A stretch of 64,000 nucleotides of DNA from Cyanophora paradoxa. Taxonomy: Eukaryota; Glaucocystophyceae; Cyanophorales; Cyanophoraceae. Shown here in pieces: positions 53,692 through 64,000 of this stretch. Made by a program: the position numbers and the translations under genes. Positions within the stretch are counted from its first letter, which is position 1. Each line of letters begins with the position of its first letter. The stretch covers positions 558,001 through 622,000 of the forward strand of contig QPMI01000416.1 in assembly GCA_004431415.1 (NCBI GenBank). The letters are read 5' to 3'. Below the pieces are notes generated by a model, which did no database searches, had not been told where the DNA came from, and worked only from the letters and a program-made list of their open reading frames with translations.

Positions 53692-56460
53692 CTGCGGGGC
53701 TGACCGATGGAGGGGACGGGGGGGATGGGGGATGCCATGGTAGAGCGGGTTGGGCAGGGCAGGGCGGGGCGGGGGAAAGCGGGGCCGGCGGGGCGGGGGA
53801 AAGCAGGATCGGAGGAAGGGAGGGGGCGGAGCGGGGAAGCGGGCCGGGCCGGGCCGGTTCTGAGAAGAGCCTTGGCGGGAGGGGCCCGGGGGGCGGGGCG
53901 GGTCTGGGGGAGGGGGAAGAGAGAGGGGGCCGGGGCGGGTCTGGCCATGGGGGAGGGGCCGGAGGAAGCCCCGAGGAAGAGGGGGCGGGAGGCCCCGCCC
54001 CGGGCGAGCGCAGAGGCAGCGGCCGCCGCGGGTCGCCGTCGCCGTCCGACGGATGCCGCGGCGATCGCGGCGCGCCCCTCTGATCTGAGGCTCTGAGGCT
54101 CAGGCACCGACACGGCGGAAGGCGGGCGTGGGGGGCGCACCGAAGAGGCTCCCCACTGAGTCCCCAGTGCCGCGGGCGCCGGAGACCGGTGCTGGAAGCG
54201 CCGGTGCGGACGCCGAGACCGCTCAGGGCGTGTGAGAGGCACGGGTCGGCGGGCGGCCGCCGCTGAGGCGGGCGGGATCAGCGCTCGAAGCCCAGCCTCG
54301 GAGGGCAGAGGCGGCGCCGGCGCCGGCAGGCGCACAGCACGAATCGGTCTCCGCCTCGAGGGGCCGGCGCCGGCATCGGCCTTGGCGCCCGCTGCCGGGC
54401 TGCGCGGAGGCGGGAGGTCAGCGCACGCCGGGCGCACGCGGCGCCGCGCCCCGCGAACAAACCCGGAGGAGCGGGAGTGCTGCCCCGCCGCGGCGCCTCA
54501 ACGACGGAAGGCGCCCCGGCGACGGAGGGCCGCCTCTCTGCTACGGCTCCGCCGGACGCGGCGGCTCGCGGGCGGCCGCGGGCCCCGAGAAGGGCGCGCG
54601 CTGCGGCCGGCGTTCAGCGCGTCGGGCCACCGGCCGCCGGCCGCCTCTCCACCGCGACTCCGATCCCCGCCGCAGCGACCCTCGCCGTCTGCCGCCGCCG
54701 CCTTGCTTGCCCGAAGACTCCGGTGGCGACCACACCGCGGGCAGCTGCGAGCCAGAGCCACGGACGCTGTGCAGAGCTCCAAGCGGTGGGGCGCGTGTGG
54801 CCCCCGCCGAGTCCGCTCGCTCGCTGTTCGGAAGAGCCCCGCCGCCGCGCGCCGGGCGGCTGCAGAAGGGGGTGCATGCGCGGCTGCAGCTGACGCTCGC
54901 CTGACGGCCCTGCCCGCCGCGCAAGCGACCATCGATGCTCTTTGCCGGATGCTTGCCTGCGTGAAGACCGCTGCCGCCCGTGAGCCGCCCGCCCCACGCG
55001 TACGCCTACGCCTAATGCATCCTGCACAACGTCACAGGCTGCAGGGCTGCAGGCACGGGAAGCGAGATGGGCGTGTTAGCTGCCAGGTAGCGCACACGTA
55101 ACTGGGCACCGCGACGAAGCGCGCCGGTGTCTCGAAGTCCCGAAGCGTAGGCCGCGCGCGAGCGGGATCTGCGCGGCTGAAGCCTGCAAGCTTTTCATGA
55201 TCAGAGGCTCGTGGGAAGCCGGTCGCAACAGCCGCGTCGAGCGCTGAGTCTGCGCCACTACACGTCACTCGAGAACTCCAGCATCGAGCACAAGCTTTCC
55301 GCACCGCGGGAAGCTCGCCTCCCGAGCCTACTGGTACCAAATCGAACGCATCTTGCAGGCGCAGATCTAGACAGCTGCAGGCAAGATCGAGAAGGCACGC
55401 TGCGACGCACGGGTGTACCCCCCCTGCCAGAGGCAAATTTCCTCTGATCCAGAGGAAATTTTCCTCTGGGCCCGGGCACTGTACCCCCCTCCAGAGGCAA
55501 ATTTCCTCTGGCGGCGCGCCGGCCCACAGGAAAATCTCCTCTGGGCGATCCGGCATGCACGCTCTCGTAGTACACGCAGTACTAGCTCGATTGCGACGCT
55601 CGCGGCCTTCGGGGAGTGCAGCTGGAGCTTCGCAGACGGTCGCGTTTGGCCGCGTGAACGAACGTGAGCGGCCTGCAGCTTCACAGCAGTCGCTCGATCA
55701 ATCCGCGTGGCGACCTCGCGTTCGCGGGGCGCGCCGCGGCCGCGGCCGGCCCGGCCGCGCGCGGGACCGGCCGTCTGCGGGGCCGCGGAGTGCAGCGGGA
55801 ATCCAGTTCGGCTCCTTCGGCCTTCGCCAAGCTTTTAGCTAAGGCGGGGAGCGCCTTGCGATCGGTGCGGCACGCAACGTCCGCTTTTCCTCTTGCAGGG
55901 CATCTGCACGTGCACCGATCTGGCGCTTACACGAGTGCCCGCAGAACGAGACGCTGCGGGCGGGCACGAGGCGCTGCCGCCAATTGATGCTCCTGATCAG
56001 CTGAGAAAGAAACGCCTGCATGTGAGCGCTTCTCTCGATCTGGGGTGCGAAAAGCCAAGCCGCGCGCCTCCGAACTCTGACTCACTGACTTGGCCATGGG
56101 CGCAGCTCGAACGCGCGCGCTCGCGTCGCAACAGCAGAAGCGGCGCAGCGGGCCCGCGGCCCGCAGCTCCTCGGGCGCCCGGGCCCGTGCATTACGGCTC
56201 GCACCTGAGGCCACGGCCAGGAGCTCGAGCTCGCCTATCGAGAGAGATCCGGTGCGGCCGCCTGCCCCGCACACGTACGTTCCCCGCCCGAGCGTCCCGC
56301 CGATGCCGCCCGCGCAGTCGCCGGGCCGCGCTGTAAGACGCGCTTCGCCGCATGCCTCCCCCTCGAGCTCCACGTACGGATTCCGGCCTGCAGCACTTCG
56401 AGAGTCGTCCGCAGGCGCGCGGGGCCTCAGGTGCAGCACGGCGCCTTGAAGCTTGCTTCT
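53692..56460 (+). repeat. Dispersed repeat family R, direct copy 1
   Basis: Opens GCTGCGGGGCTGACCGATGG, then a purine-rich tract to 53990, a GC-rich part with GGCGCCGGCGCCGGCAGGCG at 54310, GGTGGCGACCACACCGCGGG at 54722, CAACGTCACAGGCTGCAGGG at 55027, the CAGAGG(C)AAATTTCCTCTG palindromes at 55428-55545, and the tail GGGTGCGAAAAGCCAAGCCG at 56042. The same order is seen at 56869-59690. No convincing coding sequence; the reading frames differ between copies. Confidence 0.9.
55428..55550. repeat. Paired CAGAGG(C)AAATTTCCTCTG palindromes
   Basis: Four near-palindromes of 20 bases separated by GTACCCCCCTCC-type linkers: CAGAGGCAAATTTCCTCTGA, CAGAGGAAATTTTCCTCTGG, CAGAGGCAAATTTCCTCTGG and CAGGAAAATCTCCTCTGG. 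The same set is at 58693-58810 and, inverted, at 24344-24460. Confidence 0.92.
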
Positions 56461-56868
56461 CGTTCCGAAGATTTGAGAGACGCGCGCGCCCGCACGCTCC
56501 GCTACGGTGCGCCCGCTGGAGCCCGCGGCTGCTCCTGATCAGCTGCAGGGGCCAGCGGCGGCCGGGAGCTCGAGGGCGGCCGGGCGGCGCATGCGCAGTG
56601 CCGCTGCACGCGCAGTCCAGCGGACATGTTCCTCGTTGTATACGGTCAGAAGCACCTAGCTCGCCCATCGATATCCGATTGCTGAATTCGAATCGATGTT
56701 AATTCATACAAAAGGCTACGGTGGCCGCCCAGGCTATAGATCTAGAGACTCTAGCTACCGTGGTTCCATGCCCACCTTTCATTTGCTGCGAGGGATCTGC
56801 AACTGGGCGACGTTGGCCGCAGGGCCCGTCGGGTGCCGAGCCAGCGCAGCACGCACGCAGCTTCGTGC

Positions 56869-59690
56869 TGCGGGGCTGACCGATGGAGGGGGCGGGGGGA
56901 TGGGAGATGCTATGGTATAGCGGGTGGGGCGGGGCCGGGCGGGGCGGGGGGAAGCGGGGCCGGCGGGGCGGGGGAAAGCGGGGCCGGAGGAAGGGAGGGG
57001 GCGGGGCGGGGAAGCGGGGCGCGTCGGGCCGGGTCTGCGAAGAGCCTTGGAGGGAGGGGCCCGGGGGGCGGGGCGGGTCTGAGAAGAGCCCAGGAGGGAG
57101 GGGCCCGGGGGGCGGGCCGGGTCTGGGGGCGGGACCGGGGGAGGGTCTGGGGGAGGGGGAGGAGGAGGGGGGCGGGAAGGGGGATGGGGAAGAGAGAGGG
57201 GGCCGGGGCGGGTCTGGCCATGGGGGAGGGGCCGGAGGAGGCCCCGAGGAAGAGGGGGCGGGAGGCCCCGCCCCGGGCGAGGGCGGAGGCACCGGCCGCC
57301 GCGGGTCGCCGTCGCCGTCCGACGGCTGCCGCTGCGATCGCAGCGCGCCCCTCTGATCTGATCTGAGGCTCTGAGGCTCAGGCGCCGACACGGCGGAAGG
57401 CGGGCGCGAGGAGCGCACCGGAGAGGCTCCCCAGCGCCGCGGGCGCTGGAGACCGGTGCTGCAAGCGCCGGTGCAGGCGCAGAGACCGCTAAGGGCATGT
57501 GAGAGGCAAGGGTCGTCGGGCGGCCGCCGCTGAGGCAGCGGGATCAGCGCCCGAAGCTCAGCCTCGGAGGGCAGAGGCGGCGCCGGCGCCGGCGCGCGCA
57601 CAGCACGAATCGGTCTTCGCCTTGACGCCTCGCCCTAGGCCTGCCTCGAGGAGCCGGCGCCGGCACCGGCCTTGGCGCCCGCTGCCGCGCTGCGCGGAGG
57701 CGGGAGGTCAGCACACGCCGTGCGCAGGCGGCCCCGCGCCCCGCGAACGAACCAGGAGGAGCGGAAGTGCTGCCCCGCCGCGGCGCCCCGGCGACGGAGG
57801 GCGCCCCGGCGACGGAGGGCCGCCTCTCTGCTACGGCTCCGCCGGACGCGGCGGCTCGCGGGCGGCCGCGGGCCCCGAGAAGGGCGCGCGCTGCGGCCGG
57901 CGTTCAGCGCGTCGGGCCACCGGCCGCCTCTCCACCGCGGCTCCCCGCCGCAGCGACCCTCGACGTCTGCCGCCGCCGCCTTGCTTGCCCGAAGACTCCG
58001 GTGGCGACCACACCGCGGGCAGCTGCGAGCCACGGACGCCGCGCAGAGCTCCAAGCGGTGGGGCTGGGGCGCGTGTGGCCCCCGCCGAGTCCGCTCGCTC
58101 GCTGTTCGGAGGAGCGCCGTCGCCGCCGGGCGGCTGCAGAAGGGCGTGCATGCGCAGCTGCAGCTGACGCCCGCCTGACGGCCCTGCCCGCGGCGCAAGC
58201 GACCATCGATGCTCTTTGCCGGATACTTGCCTGCGTGAAGACCGCTGTCGCTCGTGAGCCGCGCGCCCGCCCCACGCCATATGCATCCTAGGCCTGCACA
58301 ACGTCACAAGCTGCAGGGCTGCAGGCACGGGAAGCGAGATGGGCGTGTTAGCTGCCGATAGCGCACACGTAACTGGGCACCGCGACGAAGCGCGCCGGTG
58401 TCTCGAAGTCCCGAAGCGTAGGCCGCGCGCGAGCGGGATCTGCGCGGCTGAACCCTGCAAGCTTCTCATGATCAGAGGCTCGTGGAAAGCTGGTCGCAAC
58501 AGCCGCGTCGAGCGCTGAGTCTGCGCCACTACACGTCATCGAGAACTCCGGCAACGAGCACGAGCTTTCCGCACCGCGGGAAGCTCGCCTCCCGAGCCTA
58601 CTGGTACCAAATCGAGCGCATCTTGCAGGCGCAGACAGCTGCAGGCAAGATCGAGAAGGCGCGCGCCTCCAATGCATGGGTGTACCCCCCTGCCAGAGGC
58701 AAATTTCCTCTGATCCAGAGGAAATTTTCCTCTGGGTCCGGACGCCGTACCCCCCTCCAGAGGCAAATTTCCTCTGGCGGCGCGCCGGCGCACAGAAAAA
58801 TCTCCTCTGGGCGATCCGGCATGCATGCTCTCGTAGTACACGCGGCACTAGCTCGCGTGCGACGCTCGCCGCCTTCGGGGAGTGCTGCTGGAGCATCGCA
58901 GACGGTCGCGTTTGGCCGCGTGAACGAACGTGAGCGGCCTGCCGCAGCAAAGCAGTCGCTCGATGAATCCGCGTGGCGACCTCGCGCTCGCGGGGCGCGC
59001 CGGGGCGCCGCGGCCGCGGCCGGCCCGGCCGCGCGCGGGACCGGCCGTCTGCGGGGCCGCGGAGTGCAGCGGGAATCCAGTTCGGCTCCTTCGGCCTTCG
59101 CCAAGCTTTCAGCTATCGCGGGGAGCGCCTTGCGATCGGTGCGGCACGCAACGTCCGCTTTTCCTCTTGCAAGGCATCTGGGCTTACACGAGCGCCCGCA
59201 GAACGAGACGCGCGCTGCGGGCGGGCTCGAGGGTGCAACGCTACCGCCGATTGGCGCTTCTCTCAATCTGGGCTGCGAAAAGCCAAGCCGCGCGCCTCCG
59301 AACTCTGACTCAGTGACTTGGCCACGGGTGCAGCTCGAAGGCGCGCGCACGCGTCGGAACAGCAGAAGCGGCGCAGCGGGCCCGCGGCCCGCAGCTTCTC
59401 GGGCGCCCGGGCCCGTGCATTACGACTCGCACCTGATCATGAGGTCATGGCCAGGAGCTCGCCGATCGAGAGAGATCCGGTGCGGCCGCTCGCCCCGCAC
59501 GTTCCCCGCCCGATCGTCCCGCCGATGCCGCCCGCGCAGCTAGCGGGGCCACACTGTAAGACGCGCTTCGCCGCATGCCTCCCCCTCGAGCTCCGCGTAC
59601 GGATTCCGGCCTACAGCACTTCGAGATCCGTCCGCAGGCGCGCGGGGCCTCAGGTGCAGCACGGCGCCTTGAAGCTTGCTTCTCGTTCTT
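56869..59690 (+). repeat. Dispersed repeat family R, direct copy 2
   Basis: Same landmarks as the copy at 53692-56460, in the same order and orientation, separated from it by about 410 bases of unrelated sequence. The purine-rich tract is longer here (56890-57250) with an added GGGGCCCGGGGGGCGGG duplication. The palindrome cluster is at 58693-58810. Confidence 0.9.
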
Positions 59691-59699
59691 TCTTGAAGC

Positions 59700-60640
59700 T
59701 AGCGGGGCCGCACTGGATGAGCGGGCGGCGCTGCAGCAGCGGGTGCGCTTGGCCCGGGTGCTCCCCCGGCCTCTTGCCAGCCCGGCCCACGCTGATGCGG
59801 CGCTCCCCGCAGGCAGAGAAGAGCGCGGAGGAGGCCGCTGTGACCAGGGCGGGGCTGCGGAGGACGAAGCCGAGAGGGCCCCGCTCCGGCGCCTCGCGCC
59901 CCCCGGGGCCCGCCCCGCCCCGCGCCTCGCGGCGCTGCCGCCAAGCTCGAGGCCGGGCGGCAGCGCGGAGGAGGCTGCTGATGCGAACTGGCCGCCGCCA
60001 CCGCCGCCGTCGCCGCGTCTGCCACCGCCGCTCCGCTCGGCTCGGCATCGGATCCGGAGGCCGCCGCCCGGCCCGCCCCGAGAGCCCCAGGCCGAAGCCC
60101 GGCGGGGGGGCCGCGGGGAGCGCAGCTGTGCTCCCCTTCCTGGCCCGCATCTCTCCGCAGGCGCACTACCAGCCTGCGTCGACGGGCGGCGCCGCGGCGG
60201 GCGGCGCCGGCCGCGGTCTTGCGAGTCCGAAGCCCAGGCTCGCCGCCCGCGGCCCCGCTTTGCGACGCCGGCGCCCGGCCCGCCCGCCGGCTCCGCACCT
60301 ACCACGCCCCCTCCTCCTCATCAGTGTACATGTCCCCCGCGCGGCCTCCCCGCGCCCCCCGGCTCCGCCCCGTCCATCGCGCCTCGCGCCGCGGGGCGCA
60401 GGGGCACCACACCGCCCCGGCCCCGCCGTCGACGTCGACGTCCATCCGCGAGGAGGGCCCCCCCACTCGGCGTCTCGCCCCCCTGCCCCCTTCCCCGGGC
60501 CCTCGTTCCCTCGCGCTGCCCCGCTCCGTACTGCTGCACCGGCCCGCCCCCTCCCTTCCCCCGGCCCGGCCCCGCTTTCCCCCGCCCCGCTCGGCGCCGC
60601 CGACTCTCGGCGAGCCGCCCCGCCCCCATTTATACATGTC
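59700..60640. repeat. Dispersed B-type repeat block
   Basis: Directly follows the second R copy. Matches 48240-48440 in the same orientation and 40050-40760 inverted (GCAGCGGGTGCGCTTGGCCC, GGCGCTCCCCGCAGGC, and the CGCGCCTCGCGCCGCGGGG stretch near 60389). It ends in a C-rich tract like those at 25400-25680. Confidence 0.8.
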
Positions 60641-61060
60641 CATGCAAATGCATATACTATATATGATACTATGATATGGTGGCCGCCGGCCGCGGCCCCG
60701 ATCTGGCCTCCCCGGGCCGTGTACATGTGTATATATACCCCCAGTCCTATAGCTAGGCCTCCTCCGAGGCTCCGATGCTCGAGCGCTGAGCTCCTCGATC
60801 GCGCGCCCGCCCCTATATATACTATGATAGCTACAGCTATAGCTCTATAGCTAGCGCTAGGCCTCGGTCGTTGTATCATGATTGATCATGATCAGGATCA
60901 CCCCACGTGCACCCATGGCCAGGGATTCGGACGAGTCTGAATCTCCGAGGCTCGCATATATATCTAGATTTGCAGGCTCGAGCTTCGCTAGCGCTGCAGG
61001 GTTTCGTTTCAATTTTCTTCTTCAAGTCGCTTGGGCCCATATCTAGCTAGAGGGCGCCTG
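60640..61060. other. Intergenic region of palindromic words
   Basis: TATATACTATGATAG, CTATAGCTAG, TGATTGATCATGATCA and ATATATCTAGAT words; no exon. Confidence 0.6.
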
Positions 61061-61161
61061 TAGCCATGGCCAGTTGGTACAGCCCGCGCTTATGGCGTCC
61101 GCGCCCTATCTCTGCTGTCTCCCTCTACCGGCCGGGCGCCGCTCAGTCGCTCCGGCTTGCC

Positions 61162-62970
61162 TCAGGGCCTCCGCGGCCGCGCCCAGAGCGGCCTAGGGGC
61201 AGAGGGCCCATAAGCCCTGTCCCAGCTGTCCAGGCTGTCGACGTCATCGTTCTCTTCTTCCTCGTCTTCTTCCTCGTCCCCGTCCTCGCCGTCGTCCTTC
61301 TCTTCGTCTTCGTCCTCGTCATCCTCGTCGTCGTCCTCGTCAACGATGCACGTGCGGACGAGCTCGACGGTCGCCGCCGGCAGCATCTCCTGCAGGCCGC
61401 CCGGGGTCAGGGCCGCCCCGGGCGGGGCTCTACACTGACGTAGTCACGCGCCTCGAGCACCCAGACGAGCAGCTCCCCGCTGAGCTGCGGGGCAGCTAGG
61501 CTCAGCTTCGAGTCCAGTGTACCCGGCAGGGCGCGCACCTGCTCGCCGCACCCAAGGCGGAGTTGAGGAGGGCGGGGCTCCACGGGAGGGGCGAGTCGAG
61601 CTTCAGCCGCCGCAGCAATCGCGCGTCGGTCCCAAGCCGCTGATGAAGGGCGCGAGGTGCGCGGCGGGCGGGAGGGACGCGGGCGCGGGGACCGGGCCGG
61701 ACCTGGATGAGGTTCGCGGGAAGCATCTCATCCTTGTCGGGGTAGCACGCGAGCTGCAGCACCTCTGCTGAGCGGAAGTTGAGAAGGAGGGAGGGGAGGG
61801 GGAGGGGGCTGGGGTGAGGGGGGGGGAGGGAGGGAGGGGGGACTACCAGGACAGGGGCCCGGCCGCGAGCTGCTCGAGGCACGGAGAGGGTGCACTCAGG
61901 TCGAGCGCCTGCGAAGGGCGCAGATCAGGTGGGGGGGAAGAAAGTACGTCGGGCAAGCGTGGGCCTGCAGGCGGGAGAGGCGGCGGAGGACAGAGCAGAG
62001 AGCAGCAGGGTCGGGCGCGTTCTGCGGGGTACACGGTTTTAGGACGGGGCGAGGAAAGGGGGGTACACCGGTGGTCGGCGGGCCTGGGCGAGTTTGAGGG
62101 AGCGGAGGGTGGGGGCGAGGGCGGCCAGAGGTGCGATGCCCGTCCCGTCCCCCACGTTCAGCGCCAGATGCTGGGGGGTACGTGATCATCATGGGGAGGA
62201 GCGAGCCGGGCGGGCGCGTGCAGGCCTCGAGGCGGGTGAGGGGGGAGAGGAATCCGATCCACTCGAAGGCGCCCCCAACCTCCAGCGCTGCCGAGCGAAG
62301 CGAAGGGGTCAAGCTCGCGCCGGGGGTCGCCCGCCCACACGCGGGGCGCACTTTGCAAGGACGTGAGGCGCGCGAGGGGCGCGGCGTCGTCGCGTTTCAC
62401 CCGCGGCCAGTGCTTCGCGGGGCTGCGAGGCAGTGCCCGTTAGGGTCCGGGATGGGGGCGGGAGTCGGGGGCGTACCCGAACCGCAAAGAACGCCAGAAC
62501 TCGACCTGAAGCCGCACGAGGGCAGTATGCCTGCTCGCGTCCGCCCGGCATGAGCATGGTGCGATCGAACTACTTGAACGCGAATGCAGCACACCTGCAA
62601 GCGTCGAACTCCGCGCCGCGCCGCATCGGGCGCCCGCAGCAGCGCCTCCAGGTCGGCTGGCATCATTGATTCGAAGGGCTTATGTAGCGCGACCCGATCC
62701 CACGCGCTGGGGTCCTCGCACAGAGAGCGGAACCGACGAAAAGGGGTCGGGTCGAGCGTCGGGAGCGTTCTCGCGGGGATTCAGCTGCGACGTCGACAGG
62801 CCTAGGCCAGCGCAGGCAGGCTGGCGCGGCCAATCCCGCCGCGCGGCCAGCACGAGAATGCGAACAAGGAGCTCGTCGGGGAGCGCGTCGATCGGGCAGC
62901 TCTCTCCCGCAGCGCCATCGGGCCGGGCGAGTAAGCTGGAGCTGCTGCTCTCTGCTGCATCGCCGTCACG
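61162..62970 (-). CDS. F-box / leucine-rich-repeat protein with acidic tail
   Basis: F-box proteins present substrates to SCF ubiquitin ligases. Minus strand, N to C: an F-box start IDALPDELLVRILVLAARRD (about 62905-62840), then LDPTPFRRFRSLCEDPSAWD and RVALHKPFESMMPADLEALL ending at a CAG/GTGTGC donor near 62612. Leucine-rich segments follow: DAAPLARLTSLQ, FEWIGFLSPLTRLEA, GIAPLAALAPTLRSLKLAQ, LCSVLRRLSRLQAHA, AEVLQLACYPDKDEMLPANL, ARLLRRLKLDSPLPWSPALL and SGELLVWVLEARDYVS. The last exon is EMLPAATVELVRTCIVDEDD followed by some 30 Asp/Glu residues and DSLDSWDR, stop about 61162. LPDELLxRI and the RSLCxDPxxWxRV continuation are typical of the F-box. No in-frame ATG precedes the F-box, so a further 5' exon upstream (63000-63500) is likely. 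Exon borders approximate. Confidence 0.68.
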
Positions 62971-63470
62971 CGTACGTCGCTCTTGGTTTCATCTCGCACA
63001 AATTCAGCTCAGTCGGCCGAGTCGCGATGTCGATCAAATTTCACCCGAGATTGGCCGTACCCCATCTGACGGGGATTGGAGCGGAAGGGGTTACAAGTTC
63101 GAATTGATCGGCCTGCCTCCGATCGGTTCACGTTCGCGCTCGTACTTGTCTCGCAGTGCTTGCCCCGGCTCATTCCAGCCGATCCGAGCGCCCGCTGCCT
63201 TGCTCGTCCGGATAAGCTTAAGGATCAGCAGCAAACTCTTTGCTGGCGGCCCCCGGCGTCCGGTTTGAAGCGTACGCCTTCCTCGGCGCAGTACAGCATC
63301 AAAGCGCCGGCTTGAATAAAGCCCCGTTTACGTGTCAACCCGACCTGATTTGAGCCCGATTCGGCCAGGTCCGCCCCGTCCCAGCGATCTGTCGACACTC
63401 CTCTCGCTCTTAGGAGCACAGTGAACCGTGGGAAACGCTCACGATCGCGCCTCGCAGGATTCAGGCGGCC
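62970..63470. other. Upstream region of the F-box gene
   Basis: May contain its 5' exon and promoter on the minus strand. No conserved stretch was recognised on either strand. Confidence 0.4.
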
Positions 63471-63473
63471 AGC

Positions 63474-63740
63474 ATGACCACGCTCGGGTCCGGCATCTGG
63501 GGCGTCGTCGCCGTGGCCACGCTCGTCAACCCGCACGCCCGCGGCGCGCTCGTGTCGGCCTTCGAGAACTTAAAGGGCTCACAGCACGTGCAACCGGAGC
63601 GCGGACAGCACTCGGGGCAGGCGCTGGCGGCGCCGCCGCCGCGGGCTCGCCCCCCAGTGCCGGCGCCGGCGCTCGCGGCCCCGGGGTCCCTTATCGCCCC
63701 GGAGCGCAAGCGCGGCTCGGCCTCGGGCGAAGCCTCTTAG
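63474..63740 (+). CDS. Small putative membrane protein
   Basis: An 88-residue frame starting MTTLGSGIWGVVAVATLVNP, with a hydrophobic N-terminal segment, then GALVSAFENLKG and a Pro/Ala-rich, later basic tail (APERKRGSASGEAS), stop at 63738. The ATG follows GCGGCCAGC. It is unspliced, unlike its neighbours, and on its own could be the first exon of a longer gene or a chance frame. No family recognised. Confidence 0.4.
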   Translation: MTTLGSGIWGVVAVATLVNPHARGALVSAFENLKGSQHVQPERGQHSGQALAAPPPRARPPVPAPALAAPGSLIAPERKRGSASGEAS

Positions 63741-64000
63741 CGAGGCACCGGCGCCGCTGCAATGCTTCGGGCTCCGCGCAGGGCCCGGGCCCCCTAAGCG
63801 GAGCCGGCTCCTCCGTCGTCCTCTGCTCAGCGGCTGTAGCATAGTATGATAGTGGCCGTGGTCGTACTACGTGGCCGGCGGCTCGGGGTTCTAGGCTAGA
63901 TCGTCGATTTCGGCTCGACTTAATTTGCGGTCGTGGCTGCTCAGCGGCTCAGCAGCTCGTCGGCTCGCTTGCTTTGGCGTGTACAGAATTCGAAGAGGCT
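63741..64000. other. Right edge, no gene seen
   Basis: Words such as TACTACG, CAGCGGCTCAGCAGCTCG and GAATTCGAAG; no exon. Confidence 0.5.

Noticed and set aside
61143-61443. Plus-strand hydrophobic frame (long Val/Leu/Phe run near 61230-61350)
   Set aside because: It is the antisense of the Asp/Glu tail of the F-box gene; GAC/GAG codons read as GTC/CTC on the other strand.

Overview
The window is nuclear DNA of a GC-rich, intron-rich eukaryotic microbe. Genes are broken into many short exons. Introns mostly begin GTGCG, GTCCG or GTACC, a minority appear to begin GC, and nearly all end in CAG. Noncoding DNA is packed with short palindromic words (GAATTCGAATTC, CATGATCATG, AGCTATAGCT, CATGCGCATG). 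The gene set (glycerophosphocholine acyltransferase, ALF4/glomulin, RAD51C, a twelve-helix-type adenylyl cyclase, pterin dehydratase, glycosylasparaginase, F-box protein) fits a unicellular alga, for instance a pelagophyte, other stramenopile or haptophyte. That placement is an inference from gene content and intron style. No rRNA, tRNA, CRISPR or prokaryote-type operon was seen.

Layout. 1-4144: two short-chain dehydrogenase (SDR) genes diverge from a palindrome of about 2.3 kb; the right copy reads as a complete 8-exon gene, the left runs off the window. 4150-14005: two direct copies of a gene for a glycerophosphocholine acyltransferase (GPC1/DUF2838 family, minus strand). They are nearly identical in the 3' half and diverged in the 5' half, and are separated by SDR relics, a MITE-like element and an unidentified broken gene. 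14005-16700: noncoding, full of short repeats. 16716-17746: pterin-4a-carbinolamine dehydratase. 17750-19100: an 88-bp minisatellite. 19112-23272: an unidentified helical protein with repeat-laden introns. 24290-25700: an inverted copy of a dispersed repeat. 26266-31215: glycosylasparaginase and an ALF4/glomulin-like gene, divergent from a 200-bp gap. 31700-33780: low-complexity DNA. 34441-36040: a secreted LamG-type protein. 36360-39142: RAD51C. 39400-48760: a large adenylyl cyclase gene between inverted repeat blocks. 49041-52842: an uncertain Pro/Tyr-rich reading frame, then a coiled-coil/transmembrane/Ala-Glu-rich protein. 53690-60640: two direct 2.8-kb copies of the dispersed repeat plus related blocks. 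61162-62970: an F-box/leucine-rich protein. 63474-63740: a small membrane protein.

The genes do not form one pathway. They cover lipid remodelling (GPCAT), pterin recycling, lysosomal-type glycoprotein breakdown, cullin-ligase control (ALF4-like and F-box), recombination repair and cAMP signalling. The strongest observations are the adenylyl cyclase, whose two catalytic domains appear in the opposite order to animal enzymes (C2-type first, C1-type second), the palindromic SDR pair, the mosaic GPCAT duplication, and the recurrence of C-rich look-alike introns. Exon joins were made by eye from splice signals and reading phase; those given as joined lists were phase-checked, the others are approximate.
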